19,564 bases of DNA from Campylobacteraceae bacterium (GTDB taxonomy: Bacteria; Campylobacterota; Campylobacteria; Campylobacterales; Sulfurovaceae), in assembly GCA_027026055.1 (NCBI GenBank), contig JALVPA010000038.1, positions 1 to 19,564 on the forward strand. The letters are read 5' to 3'. The notes below the pieces were generated by a model. It saw only the letters and a list, made by a program, of their open reading frames with translations, was not told the DNA's origin and did not search any database. A program made the position numbers and the translations under genes. Below are positions 7,662 to 13,864 of this stretch, piece after piece (positions within the stretch are counted from its first letter, which is position 1; each line of letters opens with the position of its first letter).

Positions 7662-10600
7662 TGAAAAAGAGATTGCTTGTTTTTGTATCGATTGTCATAT
7701 TCGTTTTGTCGACACTGATAGGATTGTTACGCTCATCGTGGCTTTTCGAACATACCGTGCCCGAATTGTTGAAACGTTATGAAATCGGTTACACCGATAT
7801 GAAAGGCGATCTGTATAGCGGCTTCGATATCGCGCATCTTACCTACAAAGACGAGGAGATAGCGCGTTCGTTGCGTATACGATGGAATCCGCTCTTTTTG
7901 TTTCACAAAGAGATAGTGATAGAGAACCTTTTCGTAGAGAGGCTAAACCTCTCCGCTATTCGTAAGATTGCCGCTTCAACCCCGGCGGATAAAGAGAAAG
8001 CGAGCAACAAGGATACGACGTTTCCTTTTTCAGCACGTATCAATCGGTGCGATATCTCCTTTTCGTCGTTTGAGTCGAAAAGACTCTCTTTCGGTACGAG
8101 TAGGTTGCAAGCGAAAAGATTGCGTTATGATAACGAAGGTGTCGAGATAGAGGGAGGCTTGATATATACGCTTTCTTCTTTGAATGTTGATAAAACTCGA
8201 CTTAAAGATTTCGCACTTGAAGTGAGAAAAAGTTCGATTCCCGTAACCGTATGGGAGGGTAACGATTTACGCGCTTTGAATATAAACGATATGGATATAC
8301 GCTTCGATTCGGACGTGGGACGATTGCGCTTGGTTTTGCAGATGCATCAAGGCGGATGCGAGATAGAGGAACTCAATCTCAGCGGTATCGATGCGGATGG
8401 GATCAAAATTCTTGTCGATAGGTTGAACAAATCTTCGTCAGCTCCGACGCGACGAAACGAGGAGAATGCGACATCGTGGAGACTGCCGAAAGATATCGTC
8501 GTCAAACAAGGCCGTCTCGACATCAAACCTTTTGTTGCGAAACCGGTGCATTTGAGTTCCGCAGAGCTAACGCTTGCATCGTTGAGATACGATAGCGACG
8601 CAAAAAAGTTCCGCAGCGGGACTTTGCGATGTAAAGGAACGACGAATCTGACCGATTTCGTGCAATGGGGGCGCATCGTCGACAACCGTTTCGAAGGCAA
8701 TATCACGCTCATGCCCAAACGTCATCTTTTCGAACACTACGCGTTGCCATTGCGCAAAGAGGCGATTGGCGATATTCATATGAATTTTTCACTTTCCAAA
8801 CGAGCGTTGCATGCTTCTTTGTTTGCAAAAGCGCGCAATGTATACGTTTCGTCGAACGAAACGAACGCCACGGAATATATTGTCGATATCGACGGTTTAC
8901 GTAGCGATGCGGTTTTATACTTCGACGATTTGCACCTTGCTGTGAATACCGAAGCCAATGTTACGACGCCGTATACGGAGAAAACGCATGTCTCCAATCG
9001 TATGCAATGGGGTGAAAAGGGGTTGCGCTATCGCGGAGATATCGTATTGGGACGTCTTAAGTCGACGGATACTAATCTCAGTCGTTTGATTGAAGGAATG
9101 CAAGTTTCGTATCGCGGAAGCGACAGCGCTTTTTATGCGCAAATGCAAAACGCATATTTTAAAGGAGAGTTGTCACTTCCGGACTTGAATGCAAAGGGTG
9201 TTTTCACGTTCGAGAGTATCGCACCGATTTCGTTGGCGTCATTCGTAATGTTGCCCGAAGCGTTGAAAAGTGCACGAGCCGAAATAGAAACGAAAATACC
9301 GATCGATATGCACAAGCCGTTACCGTTGCATGTAACCGTACATATCGACTCCAATGTCGTAACAAGCGATGTCGACGTTGTTTACGACAAAACGTTACAT
9401 GCGACTTCGCATATCGCGTTGCCTTCGGATTCTCTTTTGCCGTCGTGGCAAAAGGATATCGTGTGGACGTCGATTTTCCCTCTCGATATCGAATGGCGCC
9501 GTTTAAACGACAAAAGTACGATGCATGTCGATTCGAAACGTTATCGCGCTCGCTTAAACTATGACGAAAGAAGCGATAAGATAAAAGGAGAACTTCGTTT
9601 CTCCGGTATTCGCGCCGCTATCGAAGGGATACCCGACGATGCCGTTGTCGTCATGGCCGATATTGACGATTTTAAAACCCTTTTCGAAGGATTGAAAGGT
9701 ATCTATCGTTTTGATCGTTTCCCTGATGTCAAAGGTTCGTTCTATACGGCTGTCACGATAGAAAAAAACAGAGGCTTCACGCTTCACATTAATGCACCGA
9801 AGATTATCTATCGTGCGGATAGAAAAACGACGCATACGATAGACGGCGCTGCGTTTTCCGTACGAAAAAAGGGTGATCGAATCGTCGTCGACGCTTATAA
9901 CCTTATGTACAACGGCATGCGTATTTACGGTACGAAATCCTCGGTACTCACTATGAAAAAAGAGCATTGGGTACCCGATCTCTGGGTGAACGATTCGTTG
10001 CATATCGGCGGAGAAGTGGATACGAAACGGATGCAAGGAGCATTGAAATTTTCGGCACGTCGCTTTTCGTTTACCCATCCTTACGTCGATTTGAACGCCA
10101 GTGTGGATGTGACGGCAAATTTGGAGGGAAACGCAACGGATGTCGGAGGAAAAATCGTACTGTTGGATACCGATGTTAAATACGACATTTCAAAAAAAAC
10201 TTTTCCCTCCGATAGCGATATCGTAATCGTTCAAGAGAGGAAAGAGACGCAGCCCAATCCTTTTTGGGAAAATACGACGATGCTGATAGAGGTGGAAACG
10301 AAAGATCCGATACGCTATCGTATGGGGCCAATCGATATGAAAGCGAAAGCGGAATTGATCTTAAACAAAGCGCCGATGTCCGATATAAATCTTTTGGGAC
10401 GCATCGATATTTTGGACGGAAGCAGCTATCGTTACGAGCAAAAACGTTTCGTGTTGGAAAAAAGTCATATCTATCTGACCGGCGATCCGAACGAGCCGAT
10501 ACTCGACGTGAAAGCGAAATACAAAGCGTTACGTTATGTGGTGACGATTACGGTGAGCGGTACGCCCGCCGCACCGAATCTTATTTTTTCTTCCGTACCC

Positions 10601-10993
10601 CATTTGAGCAAAGAACAGATCCTTTCTTTGATCTTGTTCGACTCTGTGGAGGCGGCAAATACGAACGATGCAAACGATATGATGCGGATGATGGGCGGTG
10701 CGATGGCCAAAGCGGCTTTGAATGATATGGGTGTTAAAATAGACCACTTGGCCATAGGTGCGGGTAACAGTGTCGAAGTGGGTGAGAAACTGACGGATGA
10801 TATCATGGTCATCTATGTCAACGGTGAAGTACCCGAAGTGAAGATGCGTTACGAATATAATCCCCATGTCGACGTAGTTTTCGGAGCAAGCGAAAAGTCG
10901 CAATCGGCGGATATCATCTATAAAAACGACTTTTCTTGGAACGAGGATATTATCATTCGAAACGGTAAAACAAAAAAAGAGGAGAATGAATGA
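7661..10993 (+). CDS. tamB: Translocation/assembly module protein TamB
   Basis: A very large protein (1110 residues from the ATG at 7661). It has one N-terminal membrane anchor (about residues 4-23), then a long region of repeated amphipathic beta-strands forming the periplasm-spanning groove of AsmA-like/TamB proteins, and a recognisable TamB C-terminal domain (formerly DUF490). That domain shows SSYRYEQKRFVLEKSHIYL and, near the end, VSGTPAAPNLIFSSVPHLS followed by KEQILSLILFDS, which is the family hallmark. It probably links TamA in the outer membrane with the inner membrane for phospholipid transport. A TTG three bases earlier (7658) could also serve as start; I prefer the ATG, whose first base is the last base of the tamA stop (TGATG). 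The 3' end overlaps the next gene by 4 nt. Confidence 0.93.
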   Translation: MKKRLLVFVSIVIFVLSTLIGLLRSSWLFEHTVPELLKRYEIGYTDMKGDLYSGFDIAHLTYKDEEIARSLRIRWNPLFLFHKEIVIENLFVERLNLSAIRKIAASTPADKEKASNKDTTFPFSARINRCDISFSSFESKRLSFGTSRLQAKRLRYDNEGVEIEGGLIYTLSSLNVDKTRLKDFALEVRKSSIPVTVWEGNDLRALNINDMDIRFDSDVGRLRLVLQMHQGGCEIEELNLSGIDADGIKILVDRLNKSSSAPTRRNEENATSWRLPKDIVVKQGRLDIKPFVAKPVHLSSAELTLASLRYDSDAKKFRSGTLRCKGTTNLTDFVQWGRIVDNRFEGNITLMPKRHLFEHYALPLRKEAIGDIHMNFSLSKRALHASLFAKARNVYVSSNETNATEYIVDIDGLRSDAVLYFDDLHLAVNTEANVTTPYTEKTHVSNRMQWGEKGLRYRGDIVLGRLKSTDTNLSRLIEGMQVSYRGSDSAFYAQMQNAYFKGELSLPDLNAKGVFTFESIAPISLASFVMLPEALKSARAEIETKIPIDMHKPLPLHVTVHIDSNVVTSDVDVVYDKTLHATSHIALPSDSLLPSWQKDIVWTSIFPLDIEWRRLNDKSTMHVDSKRYRARLNYDERSDKIKGELRFSGIRAAIEGIPDDAVVVMADIDDFKTLFEGLKGIYRFDRFPDVKGSFYTAVTIEKNRGFTLHINAPKIIYRADRKTTHTIDGAAFSVRKKGDRIVVDAYNLMYNGMRIYGTKSSVLTMKKEHWVPDLWVNDSLHIGGEVDTKRMQGALKFSARRFSFTHPYVDLNASVDVTANLEGNATDVGGKIVLLDTDVKYDISKKTFPSDSDIVIVQERKETQPNPFWENTTMLIEVETKDPIRYRMGPIDMKAKAELILNKAPMSDINLLGRIDILDGSSYRYEQKRFVLEKSHIYLTGDPNEPILDVKAKYKALRYVVTITVSGTPAAPNLIFSSVPHLSKEQILSLILFDSVEAANTNDANDMMRMMGGAMAKAALNDMGVKIDHLAIGAGNSVEVGEKLTDDIMVIYVNGEVPEVKMRYEYNPHVDVVFGASEKSQSADIIYKNDFSWNEDIIIRNGKTKKEENE

Positions 10994-11475
10994 TATTTTA
11001 TGAAAAAAATATCTCAGGAAGAGATAAGGAACTGGAAGAATACACCCGACAAATTGTAGCGGGTTCCTTACTGAATGAGTCGGTAAGAGGATTGATAGAG
11101 GTTCTTTTTCGTCATTATTGTGAAAAAAATTTCGAACCGTTTTCAATCATTTTGCTTGACGGTATGGCCGAAAAAATCGAAACGATACTACGAGAAGAAA
11201 AACGTTCTACCGATATATTGGTCAAAATCGACGGTATGGAAAACCGATATGCTTTGGTATGCTTGGAAACGAAGGTCGAAGGAGGATTTTTTTTCGCTCA
11301 AAGATTGATGAGACGGTTTAAGACTGCATTTGTGGAAGATATATATATGGTAGTAGCCGATATACGCGACGATGATTACGATGCAATGGAGATACTCTGT
11401 ACAATATCGGATATGATGGAAGAGACAAAAAAAAAGAAGAAAAAAGGAGAGGTCATTCTCCATTCTTTTAGGTAA
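10990..11475 (+). CDS. Small protein, probable degenerate GGDEF-like domain (paralogue of 12716-13201)
   Basis: A 161-residue soluble protein that I do not recognise as a named family. From about residue 50 it follows the strand/helix order of a GGDEF domain: a strand ending LLD (55-57), a helix ending EEKRSTD (69-75, where cyclases have R..D), a strand, the region where GGDEF should be (DGMENRYALVCLETKVEGG, 81-99), a helix FFAQRLMRRF (101-110, like the AERLR helix), a strand, and a final helix ending KKGEVILHSF. The G-G-D/E-E-F loop is absent. About 16 residues that normally hold the DxxFKxxND..GH..GD GTP/metal site are also missing. It should therefore have no cyclase activity and may be a binding or scaffold domain. 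ATG overlaps the tamB stop (ATGA), with AGAGGAG just upstream, so it is coupled to tamB. The distant relationship is inference; that the gene is real and has a paralogue next door is clear. Confidence 0.8.
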   Translation: MIFYEKNISGRDKELEEYTRQIVAGSLLNESVRGLIEVLFRHYCEKNFEPFSIILLDGMAEKIETILREEKRSTDILVKIDGMENRYALVCLETKVEGGFFFAQRLMRRFKTAFVEDIYMVVADIRDDDYDAMEILCTISDMMEETKKKKKKGEVILHSFR

Positions 11476-11479
11476 GCGA

Positions 11480-12619
11480 TCACCCTAATCGTTGTTTGAA
11501 ATCCTCATAACCGAAACGGCGGAATACCTCTACTTCGCCTTCTTTTTTCAACATGGCAATGGCGGGAAGATTGATACCGTTGAAGGTGGTTGCTTTGACC
11601 ATCGTATAGTGCATCTGATCTTCAAAAAGAATTTTATCGCCCGGCTTCAAAGGAGTGTCAAAACTATAATCTCCCATAATGTCTCCTGCCAAGCAAGTAT
11701 TACCGCCGAGTCTATAGGTGTAAGGCTTTTCACCCGGAAGTCCGGCACCGCGAACTTCGGCACGATAGGGCATAATGACGGTATCGGGCATATGCGCTTC
11801 GGCGGAAGTGTCGAGTATGGCGATATCGATACCGTTGTGTACGATATCGAGTACGGTGGCTATCAATACGCCCGTCTCCCAGCCTACCGCTTCGCCGGGT
11901 TCGAGATAGATGTCGACGTCGTAACGCGTTTTAAAGTCGCGAATGAGGGAAACAAGCTTGTCTCTGTCGTACTCTTTTTTGGTGATGTGGTGTCCGCCGC
12001 CGAAATTGATCCATCGCATCTTCGGTATGATATCGCCGAACTTCGATTCGAATGCTTCGAGAACTTTCTCGAGCGCACCGCTGTCTTGTTCGCACAAAGC
12101 GTGAAAATGCAGACCGTCGAGTCGAGATACGAGAGAGATATCGAACCGGGCGCGTGTGGTACCGAGTCTGGAGTAGAGTCCGCAGGGATTGTAGATCTCT
12201 TTAGGCGCTTCGGAGTATTCGGGGTTAACGCGTAAACCGAGAGAGAGTGCGGGATTGACCGCTTTTGCTTTATCGGCGAAAAGTCGAAATTGCCGTGGGG
12301 TGTTGAAGACCAAATGGTGTGAAATTTCGGCAATACGTTCGATCTCTTCGTCTTTAAAAGCGGGTGCGTAAGTGTGCACTTCTTTGCCGAAGGTTTCGTG
12401 CGCCAACATCGCTTCGTGCAGACCGCTAGCGCAGCATCCGTCGAGTTTTTCGGAGATGAGATCGAAAACGTGCCATAGCGCAAATCCTTTTAGCGCCAAC
12501 AATATTTTCGCGCCGCTTCGGCGTTTGATATCCGAAAGAATATCGAGGTTGTAGATGAGTTTTTCCTCTTCCAACAGCCAACAAGGGGAGGGTAGTCGTT
12601 TTAAAATCTCTTTTTTCAT
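11480..12619 (-). CDS. nspC: Carboxynorspermidine/carboxyspermidine decarboxylase
   Basis: This 379-residue PLP enzyme of the fold-III (alanine racemase/ornithine decarboxylase-like) type decarboxylates carboxy(nor)spermidine to (nor)spermidine, the last step of the CASDH-CASDC polyamine route used by Campylobacterota and Vibrio. The PLP lysine is in LALKGFALWH (Lys44). FGGGHH (207-212) and EPGEAVGWETG (240-250) hold the cofactor phosphate, HFHALCEQDS is at 171-180, and the catalytic cysteine is in GGNTCLAGD (Cys309). The length is normal. The partner dehydrogenase is not in the window. It converges with the small gene to its left with a 4-bp gap and no visible terminator. No Shine-Dalgarno sequence precedes the ATG, and a TATAAT box lies only 5 nt upstream of it, so the message may be leaderless. 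It is flanked by the two paralogous small genes. Confidence 0.95.
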   Translation of the reverse strand: MKKEILKRLPSPCWLLEEEKLIYNLDILSDIKRRSGAKILLALKGFALWHVFDLISEKLDGCCASGLHEAMLAHETFGKEVHTYAPAFKDEEIERIAEISHHLVFNTPRQFRLFADKAKAVNPALSLGLRVNPEYSEAPKEIYNPCGLYSRLGTTRARFDISLVSRLDGLHFHALCEQDSGALEKVLEAFESKFGDIIPKMRWINFGGGHHITKKEYDRDKLVSLIRDFKTRYDVDIYLEPGEAVGWETGVLIATVLDIVHNGIDIAILDTSAEAHMPDTVIMPYRAEVRGAGLPGEKPYTYRLGGNTCLAGDIMGDYSFDTPLKPGDKILFEDQMHYTMVKATTFNGINLPAIAMLKKEGEVEVFRRFGYEDFKQRLG

Positions 12620-12624
12620 ACGAA

Positions 12625-12630
12625 ATTATA
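12625..12630 (-). promoter_or_regulatory. -10 box for nspC, implying a leaderless transcript
   Basis: Read on the minus strand, a perfect TATAAT ends 5 nt before the nspC ATG. A start site 6-8 nt after the box would fall on or within one to two bases of the A of the ATG. There is no purine-rich ribosome binding site between. A second, weaker box (GATAAT, 12643-12648 on the minus strand) would give a leader of about 17 nt, also without a Shine-Dalgarno. Confidence 0.5.
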
Positions 12631-12651
12631 ACAAAAAGTAGGATTATCTGA

Positions 12652-12657
12652 TATAAT
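12652..12657 (+). promoter_or_regulatory. -10 box for the gene at 12716
   Basis: TATAAT on the plus strand, 58 nt before the ATG at 12716. The expected transcription start is near 12664, which gives a leader of about 52 nt containing both inverted repeats. It is divergent from, and 21 bp away from, the nspC -10 box, so the two promoters share the same short intergenic stretch and may compete. Confidence 0.55.
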
Positions 12658-12669
12658 ACAAAAAATCGC

Positions 12670-12685
12670 AACTATCGTGATAGTT
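12670..12685 (+). repeat. Inverted repeat 1 in the leader of gene 12716
   Basis: AACTATCGTGATAGTT: 7-bp perfect arms separated by 2 nt. As RNA it could form a 6-bp stem with a CGUG tetraloop; as DNA it could be a dimer-protein site. It starts about 6 nt after the predicted transcription start. Its centre is exactly 20 bp from the centre of a second repeat of the same geometry. Confidence 0.6.
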
Positions 12686-12689
12686 TGAC

Positions 12690-12705
12690 GTTCTTTTGAA
12701 AGAAC
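12690..12705 (+). repeat. Inverted repeat 2, abutting the ribosome binding site of gene 12716
   Basis: GTTCTTTTGAAAGAAC: again 7-bp perfect arms with a 2-nt centre, different in sequence from repeat 1 but identical in shape. The right arm ends at the base next to the ribosome binding site (GAGGAG, 12706-12711). Folding or protein binding here could therefore affect translation or transcription of the small gene. Confidence 0.6.
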
Positions 12706-12715
12706 GAGGAGTTGT

Positions 12716-13201
12716 ATGATGGAAAGAAGAAGAGAAAACGATAAAAATTTGCATTATATTCGCTTTACCGAAGCGGATATGGGTTTGGCTGTGAAGATGA
12801 TAGAAAATTTGCAAATGACGCTGGATTTGATGTATTATCTCATGCGTAGGGGAGACGAACGTACATTTGTAATCACGTTGATAGAAACGAAATTGGAAGA
12901 TGCGTCGGTTATTTTAACAAAAGAAAAACGTGCAACCGATCTTTTTTACGAAATCGATGCCGAAAAAGGCGTGTATGTCGTAGTATGCCAAGATACCAAG
13001 GTCGACGGCGGTTATCATTTTGCCAATAGATTGATGGAGCGATTGAAAGAGGCGGGTGACGACAGAAGTTATATCATCGATATGGAAGTGACAAATACCA
13101 ATCACGAAAAAGCCGATATCGTTTTTCGTTTGATTGAATTGCTTATTAAAGCGAAAGGACTCCATCAAGGAGGAGAGATACTCTATAAATCGTTGAATTA
13201 G
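12716..13201 (+). CDS. Small protein, probable degenerate GGDEF-like domain (paralogue of 10990-11475)
   Basis: A second 161-residue protein collinear with the one at 10990. KR(A)TD is again at 71-75, DTKVDGG at 93-99, HFANRLMERL at 101-110 and GEILYKSL at 153-160. By eye about 29 of 63 residues are identical between positions 51 and 113 with no gap, while the first 50 residues are much less alike. As in the paralogue, the helix/strand pattern resembles a shortened GGDEF domain lacking the GGDEF loop and the GTP/metal-binding segment. The N-terminal 45 residues form a helical, amphipathic region that could mediate dimerisation. No signal peptide or membrane segment is seen. The gene has its own promoter and a GAGGAG ribosome site, and is divergent from nspC. 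The next gene, rpmH, has a separate promoter. Function is unknown. Confidence 0.8.
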   Translation: MMERRRENDKNLHYIRFTEADMGLAVKMIENLQMTLDLMYYLMRRGDERTFVITLIETKLEDASVILTKEKRATDLFYEIDAEKGVYVVVCQDTKVDGGYHFANRLMERLKEAGDDRSYIIDMEVTNTNHEKADIVFRLIELLIKAKGLHQGGEILYKSLN

Positions 13202-13223
13202 GCGTCATTAAGTCATTTTTGGC

Positions 13224-13229
13224 TAAAAT
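13224..13229 (+). promoter_or_regulatory. Candidate -10 box for the rpmH-rnpA operon
   Basis: TAAAAT in the 96-bp gap before rpmH, with an expected start near 13236 and a leader of about 60 nt. The ribosome binding site is AAAGGA at 13283-13288. No DnaA-box-like 9-mer is seen in this gap, so there is no sign of a replication origin although rpmH neighbours oriC in many other bacteria. Confidence 0.4.
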
Positions 13230-13238
13230 CGCGCACGG

Positions 13239-13263
13239 TTTTTCCCCGAAAGTAAGGGAAAGA
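13239..13263 (+). promoter_or_regulatory. Possible leader hairpin upstream of rpmH
   Basis: TTTCCC (13241-13246) can pair with GGGAAA (13256-13261) across a 9-nt loop, and the stem extends by one G-U and one A-U pair at its base. It lies in the expected 5' leader of rpmH, 22 nt before the ribosome binding site. No T-run follows, so it is not a terminator; a regulatory or stabilising role is only a possibility. Confidence 0.3.
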
Positions 13264-13297
13264 ACAACCACTATCGTATCGTAAAGGAAAGCATAAT

Positions 13298-13432
13298 ATG
13301 AAACGAACATATCAGCCCCATAACACACCGAGAAAACGCACGCACGGATTTCGCGCACGTATGAAAACGAAAAACGGTCGCAAAGTGATCAATGCGCGCC
13401 GAGCAAAAGGCAGAAAAAGATTGGCGGTGTAA
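13298..13432 (+). CDS. rpmH: 50S ribosomal protein L34
   Basis: A 44-residue, very basic protein, the normal length of L34. The sequence begins MKRTYQPHNTPRKRTHGFRA and contains RMKTKNGRKVINARRAKGRKRL, which are the invariant L34 blocks. It starts at ATG 13298 with AAAGGA at 13283-13288. The 3' part appears to contain the start of rnpA in another frame (ATG at 13392), giving a 41-nt overlap of the two genes. It heads the rpmH-rnpA-yidC-jag-mnmE cluster. Confidence 0.98.
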   Translation: MKRTYQPHNTPRKRTHGFRARMKTKNGRKVINARRAKGRKRLAV

Positions 13433-13787
13433 GACCATAGGTCGTATCAAACATTTTACCCGTATCAAAAAGAGCAAGGAGTTCGACAGGGTATACAAGC
13501 ATGCCGACAAGGTGTGGCATACGCCTTATTTCGTGCTCTTTTACAAACGCTCGAACGGATACGGAGTCGGGTTTGTCGCGAGTAAAAAGATAGGCAATGC
13601 CGTTAAGCGAAATAGAGCGAAACGCCTTTTGAAAGCACACTTTATCGAAGAGATCGAACGTTTGCAAACGGGCGATTTTATCTTCGTCGCCAAACCTTCG
13701 CTTTCGGAAGCGGCGTACTCGACGGTACACGAAGCGTTTCTTATTGCTTTGAAACGGTCCGGAGCGTATCGTAAAAAAATCACTTGA
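13392..13787 (+). CDS. rnpA: Ribonuclease P protein component
   Basis: RnpA binds the RNase P RNA and helps remove 5' leaders from pre-tRNA. The conserved core begins at IKHFTRIKKSKEFDRVYK, has a central YGVGFVASKKIGNAVKRN block, and the RNR signature follows as RNRAKRLLKA. From the ATG at 13392 the product is 131 residues, about 15-20 longer at the N-terminus than typical. This is the only ATG, GTG or TTG in frame before the conserved core. The next GTG (13512) would remove the first part of the fold, and codons closer to the usual start are ATA (13437) and ATC. Thus either the gene starts 41 nt inside rpmH, or a non-standard start is used. Upstream of 13392 only a weak AAAGTGA is seen. The C-terminus is normal. 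Confidence 0.92.
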   Translation: MRAEQKAEKDWRCKTIGRIKHFTRIKKSKEFDRVYKHADKVWHTPYFVLFYKRSNGYGVGFVASKKIGNAVKRNRAKRLLKAHFIEEIERLQTGDFIFVAKPSLSEAAYSTVHEAFLIALKRSGAYRKKIT

Positions 13788-13814
13788 AATATCGTACTTT
13801 AATCGAGTAATGAT

Positions 13815-13820
13815 TATACT
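13815..13820 (+). promoter_or_regulatory. Candidate -10 box for yidC
   Basis: TATACT in the 77-bp gap between rnpA and yidC, 45 nt before the TTG start. It may give yidC-jag-mnmE a promoter of their own in addition to read-through from rpmH. Confidence 0.4.
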
Positions 13821-13864
13821 TATGCGACTTATAACGACGAAATATCACTAAAAAAGGTATCGAC

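Noticed and set aside
11461..11500. Bidirectional terminator between the first small gene and nspC
   Set aside because: Only a 4-bp stem (CGAT/ATCG) with no T-runs; not a credible terminator.
11492..12235. 247-codon plus-strand frame opposite nspC
   Set aside because: nspC on the minus strand has all catalytic motifs; the plus-strand frame is its mirror.
13202..13297. Replication origin next to rpmH
   Set aside because: No DnaA-box-like 9-mers, no dnaA or gidA nearby; the rpmH cluster is not tied to oriC in Campylobacterota.
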